From contig BQMJ01000026.1 in NCBI GenBank assembly GCA_025991245.1, forward strand, positions 1 through 64,000: a DNA stretch of 64,000 nucleotides. The letters run 5' to 3'. This stretch comes from Galdieria partita (Eukaryota > Rhodophyta > Bangiophyceae > Galdieriales > Galdieriaceae). Each line of letters begins with the position of its first letter. Positions within the stretch are counted from its first letter, which is position 1. Under the pieces are notes generated by a model. It saw only the letters and a program-made list of their open reading frames with translations, was not told where the DNA came from and searched no databases. Shown piece by piece: positions 47,748 through 59,689 of the stretch. The position numbers and the translations under genes are program-made.

Positions 47748-50447
47748 TTAAGAAGATCCTCGTTCCTGAGGAGGAAGAGGAGGTCTTCCGTCGGACGTAA
47801 TTAAGATAGGAACTAAACTATTATATCTACCAAAAGCGCCACAGTTAAATGATAAGGACTTCGCACCTTGTAAATTCTCTTCAATTCCTGAGACTCCAGT
47901 TTCACTGCTAAGTGCCTTAGCACCACGCACTGCAGTACCACTGGGAGACTCACCGAAAGCATATAATGCCTTTGTTTTGGGAGTCATAGGGGTCCTTCGT
48001 GCCATCTGTCTTCGGCCTTCTGGTGACATGGGTGAGATAGTAACTTTGCCTATCTTCCTCGAAGGTGAAGTTCGAACACTTGGCGAAGGAGTATAAAACA
48101 CAGTATCTGAACTGGATGGACTACACCCAGCTTTGGAATATAAGGATCTTACAGGTGTTGAAGGTCCACATTGATCTTTCTCATTTCTTCCAATACGGGA
48201 TCTCATTCGTTCTTCGAATATTGCCTTCAAATACTCCAAGAGAAAATTTCGAAAATGTTTGATAAAGTCTCTGTTGTAAAACTCGATAATATCTCCATAA
48301 TAATGCCCATCTAAATACACACGAGACAAATTTTCTTCAATATCAAATAAGTGATTTGCCTTCCTTTGAAAAATCTCCCTGTAAAAAGCTGCAATGTCGT
48401 TGAACTTCAGTTGTTCCTTCGTTATCTTTGAAACTGCATACAATGCACACATCACTATCACATCGACATGGCGATTGATAAGCAAATTAAAATGTCTGGT
48501 CAATGCGTAATTAACAGTAATAGAAGCAAGTTCTTCAAACACATCCGAAACTTCCATTCTCGAACAAAAGTCTCGCACTTTCTCGGTAGCGATTCTAACC
48601 AACTTGCGGAAAAAGACAAGTACGGAATAGGGAATAGACTCTGAAATTGCACCATCATACAAATCTAATGGAGCAAATGAAGAATTATCGGCGCTTGAAA
48701 CGTGAAGTTGTGCTTCGGCGAGCGACTTCTCAAGATAATCAACCACAGAAGAATCTTGCCAGCAGATACACTCTACAGAAATTTCTTCTATTTTTACAAG
48801 AAATTTCTGGACACTACGTGGAATATCTTCGATAGCAGTAACGAAACTACCAATAGACTTGGTATATTCAAATGGACTGATGTCGACCCCCCGTAAAACG
48901 GATATAAATAAATACCGATCCTGACAACCATAGCAAGCTAAGCTAGCCACTATACTACAAGCAATTAAAGAACGATGCAAATATTCGTTTTCCAGTAAAC
49001 TACCAAAGTTCTGTCTATGAAGACGTCTTTCCTCAGCCAAGAGTACTCTCTCTAAAACGTAAAAGTACAGTCCAAGAATTTCTTTTCTTCGTTCTTCTAA
49101 AATTTCCTTTCCGTACCAAGGATTCTTCGTAAAGAAAGAGAATACGATATCTGAAGCAGTGTTCATCACGTTGTTATACATGTTCGACCCACAAAATTCA
49201 CAAAAACGTTTCAAACTAGTCGATGACTCAATATAATCTTCCTTTTGCTCAAAGGAAACCTCAGGACGCATTCGGGTAATATCCCGCAACCACATAGTTG
49301 AGGTCAAACTACAAGTAACTACCGAAATATCTAACTTGCTATTATCACCAAAATAATGTTTCGCCAACTTGGTCAACTCTTCTAATCTTGTGCAACTTGC
49401 AGAAGAACCCTCATTGAAACTGCCTGATGCCAGGGAGGCCAAGAAGTGCAATTCCCTTTCAGGTTGTAAGGAGTTTCCTTTACAAGAACTTCCAACAGAA
49501 CAAAAAATCTGCAACTCATCGAATGAAACGGTTTCTAAGCCATCCAATCCAAGCTTTTCATAATCAACAACAAGTCTCTCCTTAAGTACATTCATAACCG
49601 ACAGAGAATAAACCGGTAACATTGAAATGATTTCGCTTGGAACGAGTCTTCTTATTAAACGGATGAATTTCATAACATCTTCTTCAATAGACGATGCCAT
49701 GTGACATATATCATCAACTTGTGCCTTTTCGAGTTCACAAGGAGAAACATCTCCATGACCCATTTTTTGACGCTTACTGGATCTTTCATTCTTGACCTTG
49801 TCTAAAACCAGAATGCAGAAAGTTGCAATGGAGAGATTATACAATGACGATGCTTCCATACTGCAGTCAATATATCGTTGCTGTTTCAAAAGATTCTTCG
49901 TATACAAAAGGAAAATCAAACTCAAGTCAAAGAGCTGGTTTGTATCATGCTCGATAAAATCCAAATCTGTATACTTTCGTGCAGCTGTTATTAACTTTGG
50001 AAAAATATCATATAATCTCCGTTGAATCAAAGTTTCTTGACTAAGTGTTCGATAAATTGTAGAGATAAGTTCCGCATAGTTGTCGAATCCCTTAAAAGAA
50101 TTGGAGAGTTTCCTACAGACAGAGAGAAGTTGAAAGAGGTCCAAGTTGACTTGTTCCATTTGTTTAAAAGTCAACGGGTTGTTTTGTCGCCACGAAGCAA
50201 ACAAAGCGAAACTCAGACTCCAACTTCTCAGGTTCTCGTTAAGACCTTTGTATGAACATAACTAGAAAACATCAAAACAAGTTTTTTAAGATTTTCTACC
50301 ACTAACCTGCACCTCCGCATTAAAAGAATCTACCAGGCGGTAAGCTTCGTCCAGGATTGTGTCTTTCAATTCTAACGAGCTGCTAAGCAACGAAAGTTCA
50401 TCCTTCAAAGACGTAGCAATCTCCTTGGGCGCTCTTTCCTCTATCAT
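47748..50447 (-). CDS. RBR: Retinoblastoma-related pocket protein
   Basis: RBR represses E2F/DP-driven S-phase genes until phosphorylated by cyclin-CDK. Two minus-strand exons, 50,307-50,447 and 47,748-50,261 (45-nt intron), give 884 residues. The N-terminal domain (WSLSFALFASWRQNN, about 58-72, and a region up to about 200) matches the RB N-terminal fold. Pocket A starts about residue 365 (TSTMWLRDITRMRPE). Pocket B starts about 590 (SIPYSVLVFFRKLVRIATEKV) and includes IMCALYAVSKI and FNDIAAFYREIF, the cyclin-like core. The tail (745-884) has several CDK-type S/T-P sites (STPVRS, TPSPSVRTSPSRK, TPMTPK). It is divergent from FANCD2, with 169 bp between start codons holding an E2F site. Confidence 0.95.
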
Positions 50448-50616
50448 TTTATTTGTTAGGAGCTTTCAACTTTCACTTTCCCTTCATAAACCAAACTTAT
50501 CAACGCAAGCCAAATAAAGTTTCCAACAAAGAACCGGACACAGCAAAATTTCCCGCCCAATGAGCTGTTTCACCCTAACGGGGATCGCAATTCGAATTGT
50601 AAAATATTTCAAAACG
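50448..50616. promoter_or_regulatory. Shared RBR/FANCD2 promoter with consensus E2F site
   Basis: This 169-bp divergent intergenic region contains TTTCCCGCC at 50,549-50,557, an exact match to the E2F/DP consensus (TTTSSCGC). It lies about 100 bp from the RBR start and 60 bp from the FANCD2 start. In plants and animals RB-family and S-phase repair genes are common E2F targets. Function here is inferred from the motif and its place. Confidence 0.6.
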
Positions 50617-53600
50617 ATGGATGTGACTTCTGCTTGTAACCTCTTAGACCAGGTTCTAGGGTAAGCTGGTTTTTCATAAGTAGTTGGACTTTTTATTCTT
50701 CTAGATCTTCTTCTGATTCGGTGTCAAACGCCTTGCGTCTTTTGGTCACAAATTTGAAGCAGCTCCATCCTTCCATTACACCTAAACTCGTGGAGGTCCT
50801 TTACATGTATCCTCATGAAACTACTCCGATAGTCTCTCAACTTACTTGTGGAACTGAGAAAGAAGTATGTCTTTTGATAGAGGCATTTTCTGACTTGCTA
50901 TGTTCCGACAGAAATCTTCTTGTACCAATAGTTTCTGCCCTGGGAGAGTTGCCACTAGCACCCAAATTGCTGTTCGAAGTCCGCAAAACAGTAGTGAGAG
51001 CTCTTCACACCGTTGAAGAGCGTGATGTGCCAATAGTTGTGCGGACCTTGCTTCGCACTCTGATAGGGTCTCAAGTAAGTTTCTACCTTGGACACGTTAC
51101 CAAAATAGTTATAATTCTCCTATGGCAAGGAAAAGAGGGATTTTGATTGGATTATTATAGAAATCAGAGACGCAATGAAGACTTTGGAAGCGGTTAATCT
51201 TGCCAAAATCTGGGAAGTTCTAGATGACTGCTTCAGAGTTTCTCCTGTTGTATGCATCAACATGTTGCATTCTTGGAAGCGAATAGCACTTGGGGCAAGT
51301 TTGGATGACTTCCGATTCACTGCTTTCGACTTTTGTTTTATCCTATGCTCAATGCAAAAATTACGTACAAAAGCCACAGCTTTAGAAGTTCTCACAGCCG
51401 TTTTCCAAAGACTTCCTAAAGTTTGCTATTCATCTGTACATGTGCTGATCAGATATTTTAAGCCTATTATCTCTCAACACTCGAATCCTTTCCGAATTTT
51501 TGCTACCTGTATTCTACGAATGAGGAATATCCGAACTATCGTTACAATATTTGTCACTATATTTAAGGAGATCAAAGATTTGAGAGCACAATTGATCTGT
51601 GATCTCAATTGTGCTATTAGACAATCTACTGATATTTCATACGCGGCTGCTCTATGTCTAGATGAAATGTCCAATTATGAGGAATTTGCAGACAGTTTGT
51701 GCAGTGCTTTAAATGTCATTGAAGATTTGGTTGCACATCCTCACTCTTTGGAACCCAAAGTTATTAGCGTTCTATGTCGATTTCTTACCCGACTACACAA
51801 GCATAGACCATCCAAGACAGATTCTATTTTTATTTTGCTTCGAAAACAAATTTTATTTGGAGACTTTGCTGAGAAACGAGCCGCGTTAGCGTTGGCATTC
51901 AACTTCATACCTTCTGTCAACTCTACAGAGTCGAATATTCTGGTTAATCTTCTCTGTAACGCCATTCCTCCTTGTATAGGTCACTCTGAGACAGGAGAAT
52001 TCCTCAGGTTCCTGCCAAGTGCTATCGAAAAGCTACCTTTAAGCCTAGTTCAAAAGTTATATTCGTCCTATTTACGTTTCTTATTGCCAGCAGATTGTGT
52101 AGCCTTAGAGAACGGTGTATTACGCTACGATGTTACTAGAATAGTAAGAATGTATCCTGATAACTTGATGGATATTGGGAGAAGTATCATTGCGCTTCGC
52201 TGCATGCATACAAGACTAAATGATTCATCTAACAAACTAAGTGGCTGGTTATTAGTTGAGACAATGGTATCCATGTTAGTGATCGAACTTGCTAGTGACA
52301 AGAATTCTGCTCTGAAGCATATGGAAGTGCAAGAAAATGAATTACTGGAAGCTGCATCCTCTTGCGTTGTCATAATCAATGTTCTATCGAATGTGTTAGC
52401 AAAATACTCATTGACTTGTATGAAATTCGATGAAATGAACTCCAGTGCTTCTGACCAGGAGTCAGACTATCTCTTTTTGAGTAGAATGGAAGAACTAAAA
52501 ACTATGTTTTGTGCAATGACAACAATTCTCAGTGAGTCACGTAGGAAATTTTCCAAAGACAGTAGTCTATTTCTCAAGGAGATACAGAAACTTGTAATGA
52601 TGCCATGCATTTCAGTGTATATCCATTCCATCAGTATCTTACCAGTTTTTAGCATTGAATCGGTCGAAACAATGTCTGATGAAGAACTAGAAATTCTCAT
52701 TGCAAAGATAAGTTTCTCCATATTCTTGTGGGAGAAACTCTGGGAAAATATAGATAGTCACGAAAAGTCAGTATCATCCTCATTTGGGGAGATCAACGAG
52801 CTGGAAGACTGTGCTTATCGGTCAGAGGACAGACCATATTTACCTGATTCTGTTTGTTTCAAATTATTTGAAAATATCGCCAACTGTCAGAGTATACTTC
52901 CTACTCTGCGAAAGCATATTTCAAACTCGCGGTCGTTAGTAGATCATTCATTTTGTTCTTTGCTTTCCTCTCTCTTTGAAAAAATCCAATACTGGTTGGC
53001 TATTTTACTTCAAATTCTCCGTTGTGTTGTTCGCGAAAGAACATCGACTGACGAAATATCTCTTTGCTGGGATTGCTTGGAAGGTTTTGCTAATCATCGA
53101 CATTCTGTTTCATCTTTGACAGTAGAAGCTGCAATAGAACAACTAGGTTGTTTCGTAGAGCAGTTATTCCTCTCCACTGAGGAGGTTACGTTAGCATGTT
53201 TGTCAATAGATATATTGAGTACACTGTGTCGGTTCCCAAGAGTGGTAAGTTGCCGATTTTCATATCATGTAGTCTCTTCAACTTTGATAGAAGTTAAAGG
53301 TGCTTAAGCTTTATATAGACTCACTGAAGACTGTCTATCCTGTCAAAAATAAGCTACTGTCCTCTAAAGTCCTTCATAGGGTTCCCAACTGTATCGCTTC
53401 GTGCCTTTGGTATTCTCCATATAGTACAAAGTTCTTTCGCATCCGAAAATCGACTTCCTTTGTATCAGCAAAATATCAATTAATATCATGTGTTTCTGTC
53501 ATGAGTCCACAATTTGCGCTTGCTTTCGCGTACGCATTAATCTATAGTTTGACTTCCCATGAGTTAGAAAACAAATTTCAGAGACTTGCCTCAATCAATT

Positions 53601-54570
53601 TTCAACATTCAAATAAGAATGTTTTCTGTATGGATGTCTCTATTGACGAAGTTGTGGAAGTGTTCATCTCCTATTTTTCCAGTATTCTACGATATTGGCT
53701 GATAGGAGTAACAAACTTTGGTAAGAGTTTCTTCCTATATTATTATTTGCCTCCAATTAGGACTGAATGATTGAAGAATTTCATATTCCATTTTATATAG
53801 TTCGAGAAACCGTATGCTGCCTTTATGATATGTTGCAATTACTAAAGTTTGAAGGCAAAACTTCTTTTACACCAACTTTTTTAAAAAGCTTTTTGAAGAT
53901 AATCAGTACTGTTTTGTCAGTGTTAATGGCAGGAATAGATCGAATGACGAAGTTTCCAAATAAGTTTAAGAATCTCCAAGAATTTCCTTCAAGGAAGCAG
54001 CTTGAAGGATTGGTTGACGTATGCAAAAAATTGGCTGTTTTGGTTCGAAATTTTGCATTTGAATTTTTACAAATACAGAAGAATATGAAGTTTGCAGGAT
54101 CCCTCCCACCGAAGAGAAGGAAAATTCGCGATAAATTTCACATTAATGAAAACGCTTTTTGCATCGAATCACATGCATCAATTGAGAATGTGTTACCCTC
54201 CGTAGTTTATCACACAGAAAGTGTAATCGACGCTGCATTGGACTGGTCACCAGTGGAAGACTTTGAACAGAGTTCACCAAGAACTTTCGATACAGATGAT
54301 TGTGCTGTCTTCAAGAAATATGCTGAAGACTCAGTCAAACGTATACTATGTCAACGAGGACGAACTATATTAAGAGAAGAAGATGTTGACTTGAACTTTG
54401 TCATTGCAGGGGTATATACTGATAGTGAAAACAATGTTCATATCGGTAGCGAACAATCACAAGATTTAGCTGGTTCGGATGATTCCTCCGACTCTTCTGA
54501 GGACAGAAACTCACAATCTGATTCTGAATTCATTCTCATAGATGCAGATTTTCAGCCGCTGCAAGTTTAA
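50617..54570 (+). CDS. FANCD2: Fanconi anemia protein D2
   Basis: FANCD2 pairs with FANCI and is monoubiquitinated at stalled forks to promote interstrand-crosslink repair. Five exons (50,617-50,660, 50,705-51,074, 51,130-53,244, 53,300-53,720 and 53,777-54,570) give 1247 residues, somewhat shorter than the animal protein. Helical-repeat landmarks include LLVPIVSALGELPLAPKLLF with VRKTVVRAL and DVPIVVRTLLRTL, which match human [20 protein letters not shown] and DLPVIIKFIL. The segment LLRKQILFGDFAEKRAALAL aligns without gaps to the human K561 region. The C-terminus is acidic and Ser-rich (SDDSSDSSEDRNSQSDSEF), as in the family. The exon 3 start at 51,130 and exon 5 start at 53,777 were chosen to keep phase; nearer AGs break the frame. 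Aprataxin follows 73 bp downstream. Confidence 0.88.
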
Positions 54571-54643
54571 AGTTTGCTGTATTTTGTACATGCATGTTTC
54601 TTTCTCTCTTGGTCCTTTTGAGGCCTTTTATTTAAAACTCAAT

Positions 54644-55354
54644 ATGACATTTTTGGACAATGGAATGATCAAGGAATATGCAGCCTATGATAATCGTTCC
54701 GTACCCTTCCAAGTTGGAGACCGGCACGTACTGAAAGCAATAGCTTCCAACCCTACTCAGTTTAGAGCAAATGTGTATTTCTTCGACGAGGAAACAGTGA
54801 CTATCTATGATGGGTTTCCAAAATCACGCTTTCACCTACTTTTGCTGCCAAGACAGTACATTCCAGATGTTCGCTTTTTAACACCTTCTCATGTCAATTT
54901 ATTACAACATATGTTTACAATAGGAACAGAAATATCTAATTTTCTAACTCAAAAATATTTGCCAGGCCAGCAAGAGCAAACTTTTATGTTGGGTTTTCAT
55001 TCTGTTCCCAGCATGGACCAACTGCACATGCATATAATATCGACGGACTTTATCTCACCTTCTTTGAAAACCCGAAAACATTGGAACTCCTTTCATACTG
55101 ATTTCTTTCTACCAATGTCATATGTCCTGGAAGAAGTTGGCGCTGGACGTAAGTTAATCACGGCGAATAGCAGAGAGCAATATTTGAATATGCTGAAACA
55201 GCCGTTATTCTGCCATCGTTGTAAGAAACACTTTCAGAATATGAAAGCTCTAAAGAGACATATATGTGAATGTCGTCATCTATATGTTGGCAGTCCAAAA
55301 ACTGTTTCTCATGGGACTATAGACAAATACTTTATAAAGTGTGCTTCACCTTAA
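54644..55354 (+). CDS. APTX: Aprataxin (HIT-domain DNA deadenylase with zinc finger)
   Basis: Aprataxin removes AMP from abortive DNA ligation ends. This intronless gene gives 236 residues from the ATG at 54,644; the earlier in-frame ATG at 54,542 lies inside FANCD2 and is unlikely. The HIT domain (about 35-150) holds the catalytic HSVPSMDQLHMHIIS (about 119-133). The C-terminal C2H2 finger reads CHRCKKHFQNMKALKRH and ends with ECRH (about 189-211). There is no FHA domain, as in plant and fungal aprataxins. The last residues read SHGTIDKYFIKCASP, a PIP-box-like peptide. It is co-oriented with FANCD2, and the stop lies 42 bp from the convergent RSH stop. Confidence 0.94.
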   Translation: MTFLDNGMIKEYAAYDNRSVPFQVGDRHVLKAIASNPTQFRANVYFFDEETVTIYDGFPKSRFHLLLLPRQYIPDVRFLTPSHVNLLQHMFTIGTEISNFLTQKYLPGQQEQTFMLGFHSVPSMDQLHMHIISTDFISPSLKTRKHWNSFHTDFFLPMSYVLEEVGAGRKLITANSREQYLNMLKQPLFCHRCKKHFQNMKALKRHICECRHLYVGSPKTVSHGTIDKYFIKCASP

Positions 55355-55396
55355 AGTTAAAATTAGTCATAATACAACATACAACACTATGGGCAA

Positions 55397-58300
55397 TCAA
55401 TGAGTCAGTTTCCATATATCATCAGGAAGCACGAACAGTTCGCTTGGCATCTGCAAGTTTCGGTCTGTATATATATTGGAAGCGCACCACTTTAAACAAT
55501 GGACATCACCAATTCGCTGAATATCCGACACTTCTGTGTAACTTCCAAGTAAAGCAGTAATGGATAGTATATCGTTTACATGACCGACAAGAATTTCAAA
55601 GAACAAAGTTGCCATTTCTGTTCCAGCTTCACAATAACTTGCAGAGCGAGTGATAGAAAATCCTTGTTGACTTATGGCTCCGGCAATAGATGAAAGAAGA
55701 CCGACGGTGTCTTTGGCTTTGATGAAAAGCCTCGTGGGAAGTAAACTATTGTTATTGAAATGACTACTAGACTCTGGCTTTGTGTGATGACGGTAGCTAG
55801 ACAAATTTTTCCAGGAAAGATGAAAGAAGCTAGAAGAGTCGTTTTGGGAACTAACTGACAAACAATTCTTCCGATGCACCATCACTGTGTCAAAATCTAC
55901 AAAGACTCCAACAATGTCGTCACCGACTACTGGTAGACAGCATCTTGAAACGAATATACTTGGCTTCCATTCGACCGTTTGGTCACGAGGATTGGTTGGG
56001 TTTACGTACTGGTCTTCTGTCTTTGGAGTGTCTGCTTCTGTCTTGTATTGCGACGAACTATTGGTTCCGACAGAAACTTCATGGCCATGCCTTGTTGATT
56101 GACTTCGAATACGGAGAAATCTCAAAACAAATCTCAACCAGTCTATCCGAAGCTCTTCTGTTGGATTTTCCAAAGATTTGGCAACAGAAATGTAAAATTC
56201 ATCACAGCTTTTTAAGGACTCCAACCACTGGACAAGCGAACTGCAACTGTTCAAATTTCTTGTTCGCAAAGTTATTCGTTTCTTGAGTAAGTGCAACAAT
56301 TTTTGGAGACCGTATAGTATTTCAGAAGAGGATGGAACTCTCAAGTTCATTTCACGACATATTTGTTCCAACTCATGTTTTCCCTTTTCAATAAGATCCG
56401 TTCTTTCCTTTTGACGGAGATATCGACGAATTTTTTGTCTGGCCGTTCTACTTCGAGCTACATGAATCCACTCTGGATTAGGACCGGTAGCAGAGTCTCC
56501 CTTGATGATCTTGACTACGTCTGCATTTTGAAGGACATGATCCAGACGAACAAATCTGCCATTAACTCTCGCTCCAATCATATTATGTCCTACATCTGAA
56601 TGAATATGATAGGCTGCATCTATCGGTGTAGACCCCTTTGGCAAATCGAGGATGTATCCCTTTGGAGTGAAAACGAAGATACGATGGCCAAGTAAGTCTT
56701 TTCTAATTGCGTCGATTAAATCAATGCTTGAGTATGAAAACTCGTCACAATAATCTCTAAGTGACTTTAACCAAGCAATAGTCCTTCTTCGCCAATCTAT
56801 ACGAGTTTTTTCGCCTTCATTAGAATCCAAGAAAAAACGACAAGTAATTCCTAGTTCTGCTATTTCATGCATAGTCTGAGTTCTTATTTGTATCTCCAAA
56901 GGCAACGAACCATATTTAGAATCAAATAATATTACTGTATGCAAGGACTGATAACCATTAGGCTTTGGAAAGGCAATATAGTCTTTCATCTTGCCAGGAA
57001 TGGGTTTCCACAAAGAATGAATACTTCCTAAGATATGATAACAAACATTTCTTTCATAAAGCGAAGCTGTACTAATTTTTGCAAAGTCTTCTTCTAGTTT
57101 TTCTGAACTCTTTAAGATTTCCAACCAATTCCATTGGGCTGTTGGATCTCTTTGTCTACAAACAGATTTGCGTTCCTCACGTTTCCACTGATCAACAACC
57201 TCTTGCTTAAGTTCAATCACTATCTTTACACTGGCCAAATCATATATGCCATCCAAGCTGGATCCCGACTGAATTTTCTTATGAATAGCATAGAGAGATT
57301 TCGTACTGCCTTCAATTGCAAACCTCTTAATCAAAGGTTTTAAAACTAGGTCTCGCTCCAAAAGTTGTTCAAAACAAATTCTAGCTTCATCTAAACAAAG
57401 ATCTATTCTGTTATTTGATTTAAAAGTAGACAACTGAGAGGATACTTTGAGGAAATCCTTAGGAGAATAAAAACGAAATGAGATGTCCTCTAACTCAACT
57501 CGTATTCTACCTAAACCCAGTCGATGAGCCAATGGAGCAAATATTTCCAAAGTTTCACGAGCTATCTTTCTTTGTTTTTCCGGGACCATGAACTCAAGAG
57601 TTCGAATATTATGCAATCGATCGGCTAATTTTACAAGAATTACTCGGACATCTTCTGTCATCGCAACGAAAATATGCTTTAGATATTCACATTGCTTGTC
57701 ATCCGCACTCGAAAGGCGAAAAGAATTGCAATGTATGTCTTGAGAAGAGCGTCTCGTCCAATCAAGATCTGAAAATGACCACTTGTGTATTTTGCTTTCC
57801 TCTTTCTCAAGAGAAGCCCCAATCGTTGAAGTAAGTTTAGAGAATTTTGTTTCTCCTTCCACAATACGACGAACATCCTTTCCAAACTTGGTTTCAATCG
57901 TTTCCAAAGTTACTGTACAAATGAGACAATGCTTCAAATATAAACTTATTTTGCCTACCTGATGTATCTTCTACAGTATCATGTAACAAACCTGATATAA
58001 CAGTATCTCTATCAACTTTCAAATCTGCCAAGATGGCCGCTACAGCAATGGGGTGTATAATAAAAGGTTCTCCCGACTTTCTGAATTGGCCTTTATGTGC
58101 CACATAAGCCATTTCGAGTGCTGCTAAAATGCTTTTTCTATCTGAAGGACTCAAGTAATCAAGTTTCGGAGACAGATCATTAAAGTAATAGGTTAGCACT
58201 TCTGAGGATTCTTCTGTTGAATCATAAGGGTTGCTTGGTTCATAAAGGTTAGAGTTCAATTTCTGAGAGGGTGAATATAAAAAATTATTTCGTTTACAGC

Positions 58301-58817
58301 TAATATCACGAGAAGGACTGTGGTACTTTATCTCCTCATCAAAAAAGTTGTCTCCTCCTCTTGTGTATGATTCATCTGACTGCTCCCCAGTCTGTTCGGT
58401 GGAATAGACAATACTTTCAACGGTATTGCTTACTTTCCTCGACTGATTGGATGGTACGTGAGCAATACAACTGTCAGTCAGTTCCCAACTAGCGTTCTTC
58501 CTTCTTGTTTTCAAAACGTCTACAAAGCATCTCCTGTTTCGCTGATACGTAACTTTTTTCATACAGAAGAAACAATTCCAAATACTAATTCTCAAAAGAG
58601 AATCCTCCTTCCACCCATTCAATCTATCAGTTCTTACTTTGTTTTTACAAGGTTCCTTGTTGCACAATGTGGAGGGAGCACTCCTCCACCATACATTTCC
58701 CAGCCCGTGTATAAGTAGTTTTGAATAAAAGGAGCGGTATGCCCTACTTTTATACCCCTTCAAAGATCTCAAGTCTGTATCAGTTGCAAATACCGCAACT
58801 AAATAGCTCATGCACAT
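55397..58817 (-). CDS. RSH: RelA/SpoT homolog, ppGpp synthetase/hydrolase
   Basis: RSH enzymes set (p)ppGpp levels, in plants and algae mostly in the plastid. Two minus-strand exons, 57,959-58,817 and 55,397-57,912 (46-nt intron), give 1124 residues. About 240 N-terminal residues are serine-rich, with a basic start fitting a transit peptide. The HD hydrolase domain has HKGQFRKSGEPFIIHP, SGLLHDTVEDT and KLADRLHNIRTL, all intact, with an inserted segment of some 40 residues before KQCEYLKHIFVAM. The synthetase domain has KPNGYQSLHTV and LEIQIRTQTMHEIAELGI. The usual catalytic-loop RxKD/ExDD position reads SSLDGIYDLASVKI, which is atypical. A TGS domain (HRIFVFTPKGYILDLPKGST) and a C-terminal ACT domain (LFIKAKDTVGLLSSIAGAIS) complete the long RSH layout. 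Confidence 0.95.
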
Positions 58818-59195
58818 TAGGTCCGAAGGAACCACACACTACTGAAACATGCAGATGGCAAACAATCCCCCAATGTGTCGAGCAGGAAAACAAATGTACT
58901 GTAACAATATATATGGCTTTTTATCAGTTCTCCAAAACAGTTTCTGTTACACCATTCGCAATACAACTTCATCTTTTTACTTGAGATACTCCCTTTGTAT
59001 GCCAATAAAGATGAAGTTTTACAAGAAATGATTCGGAAGTTTGATTATTTTCTTTCGAGTACTTTCAAGTTACAACAATCAGAGATACTATTGTGAGAAT
59101 GTGTCCTTTAGTGAACTATTTTAAAGGAGAGTTGCGACAAAGAGATTGAAGCATACTACTAGATATAGAAACCTGTAATATTTTCCTTATTGTAT

Positions 59196-59551
59196 ATGAC
59201 ACAAAGTTTCAAAGTCAACACTTGAAGACTTGAGAATTGTCTGGAAAACTCATCTTTTCTTACAGGCCATTGTTAGACTGTTTGGTTGACATTGTTTTCA
59301 ATGGGAGCTTGGCACTGTGCTTGTAGTTTGCGACAAGCCCTATATGTAGGTCAAAGTTTTCTTTTTTGTTGCATTCTTTAAAGTAGTTGCAGATTGTTGG
59401 TTCTTTATTGTTGGCATTTATTTTGTACTTTGCTTTGAGAATTTTGTATGGATTGTCAACTTTCCCCGAACGTTCTGACGCACTTGCTGACTTGGAGAAA
59501 GATTTGGCCAAGGCGAAGAAGTTTTTGCGTTCGAAAGGTGTACTGGTTTAA
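59196..59551 (+). CDS. DPM3: Dolichol-phosphate mannosyltransferase subunit 3 (ER anchor)
   Basis: DPM3 is a small ER membrane protein that holds the anchorless DPM1. Three exons, 59,196-59,213, 59,277-59,345 and 59,393-59,551, give 81 residues (human has 92). The last exon reads IVGSLLLAFILYFALRILYG, a membrane segment, followed by LSTFPERSDALADLEKDLAK and AKKFLRSKGVLV. This parallels human [20 protein letters not shown] and QEARADLARRGLRF, the DPM1-binding tail, from memory. Exon 2 (TVWLTLFSMGAWHCACSLRQ and ALY) supplies the first membrane segment. Exons 2 and 3 have clean phase and AG/GT sites. Exon 1 (MTQSFK, donor GTCAAC) is the least certain; an internal ATG at 59,301 is an alternative start. 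The cognate DPM1 lies at 44,697. Confidence 0.72.
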
Positions 59552-59689
59552 GCTCTATGAGAACGTGGTTATTGGAAATTATGATAAGGAATCATTGATA
59601 GCTATACAAAATAGTCAAACACTGTTTCTTAGAGAGGAACTTTGAAAGGTCATTCCGATGCGTAGTTTGAATCGAAAGCACTTGTGTTT

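Noticed and set aside
54542-54643. Upstream in-frame ATG extending aprataxin by 34 residues
   Set aside because: It lies inside the last codons of FANCD2, and the extension does not resemble any aprataxin N-terminus.
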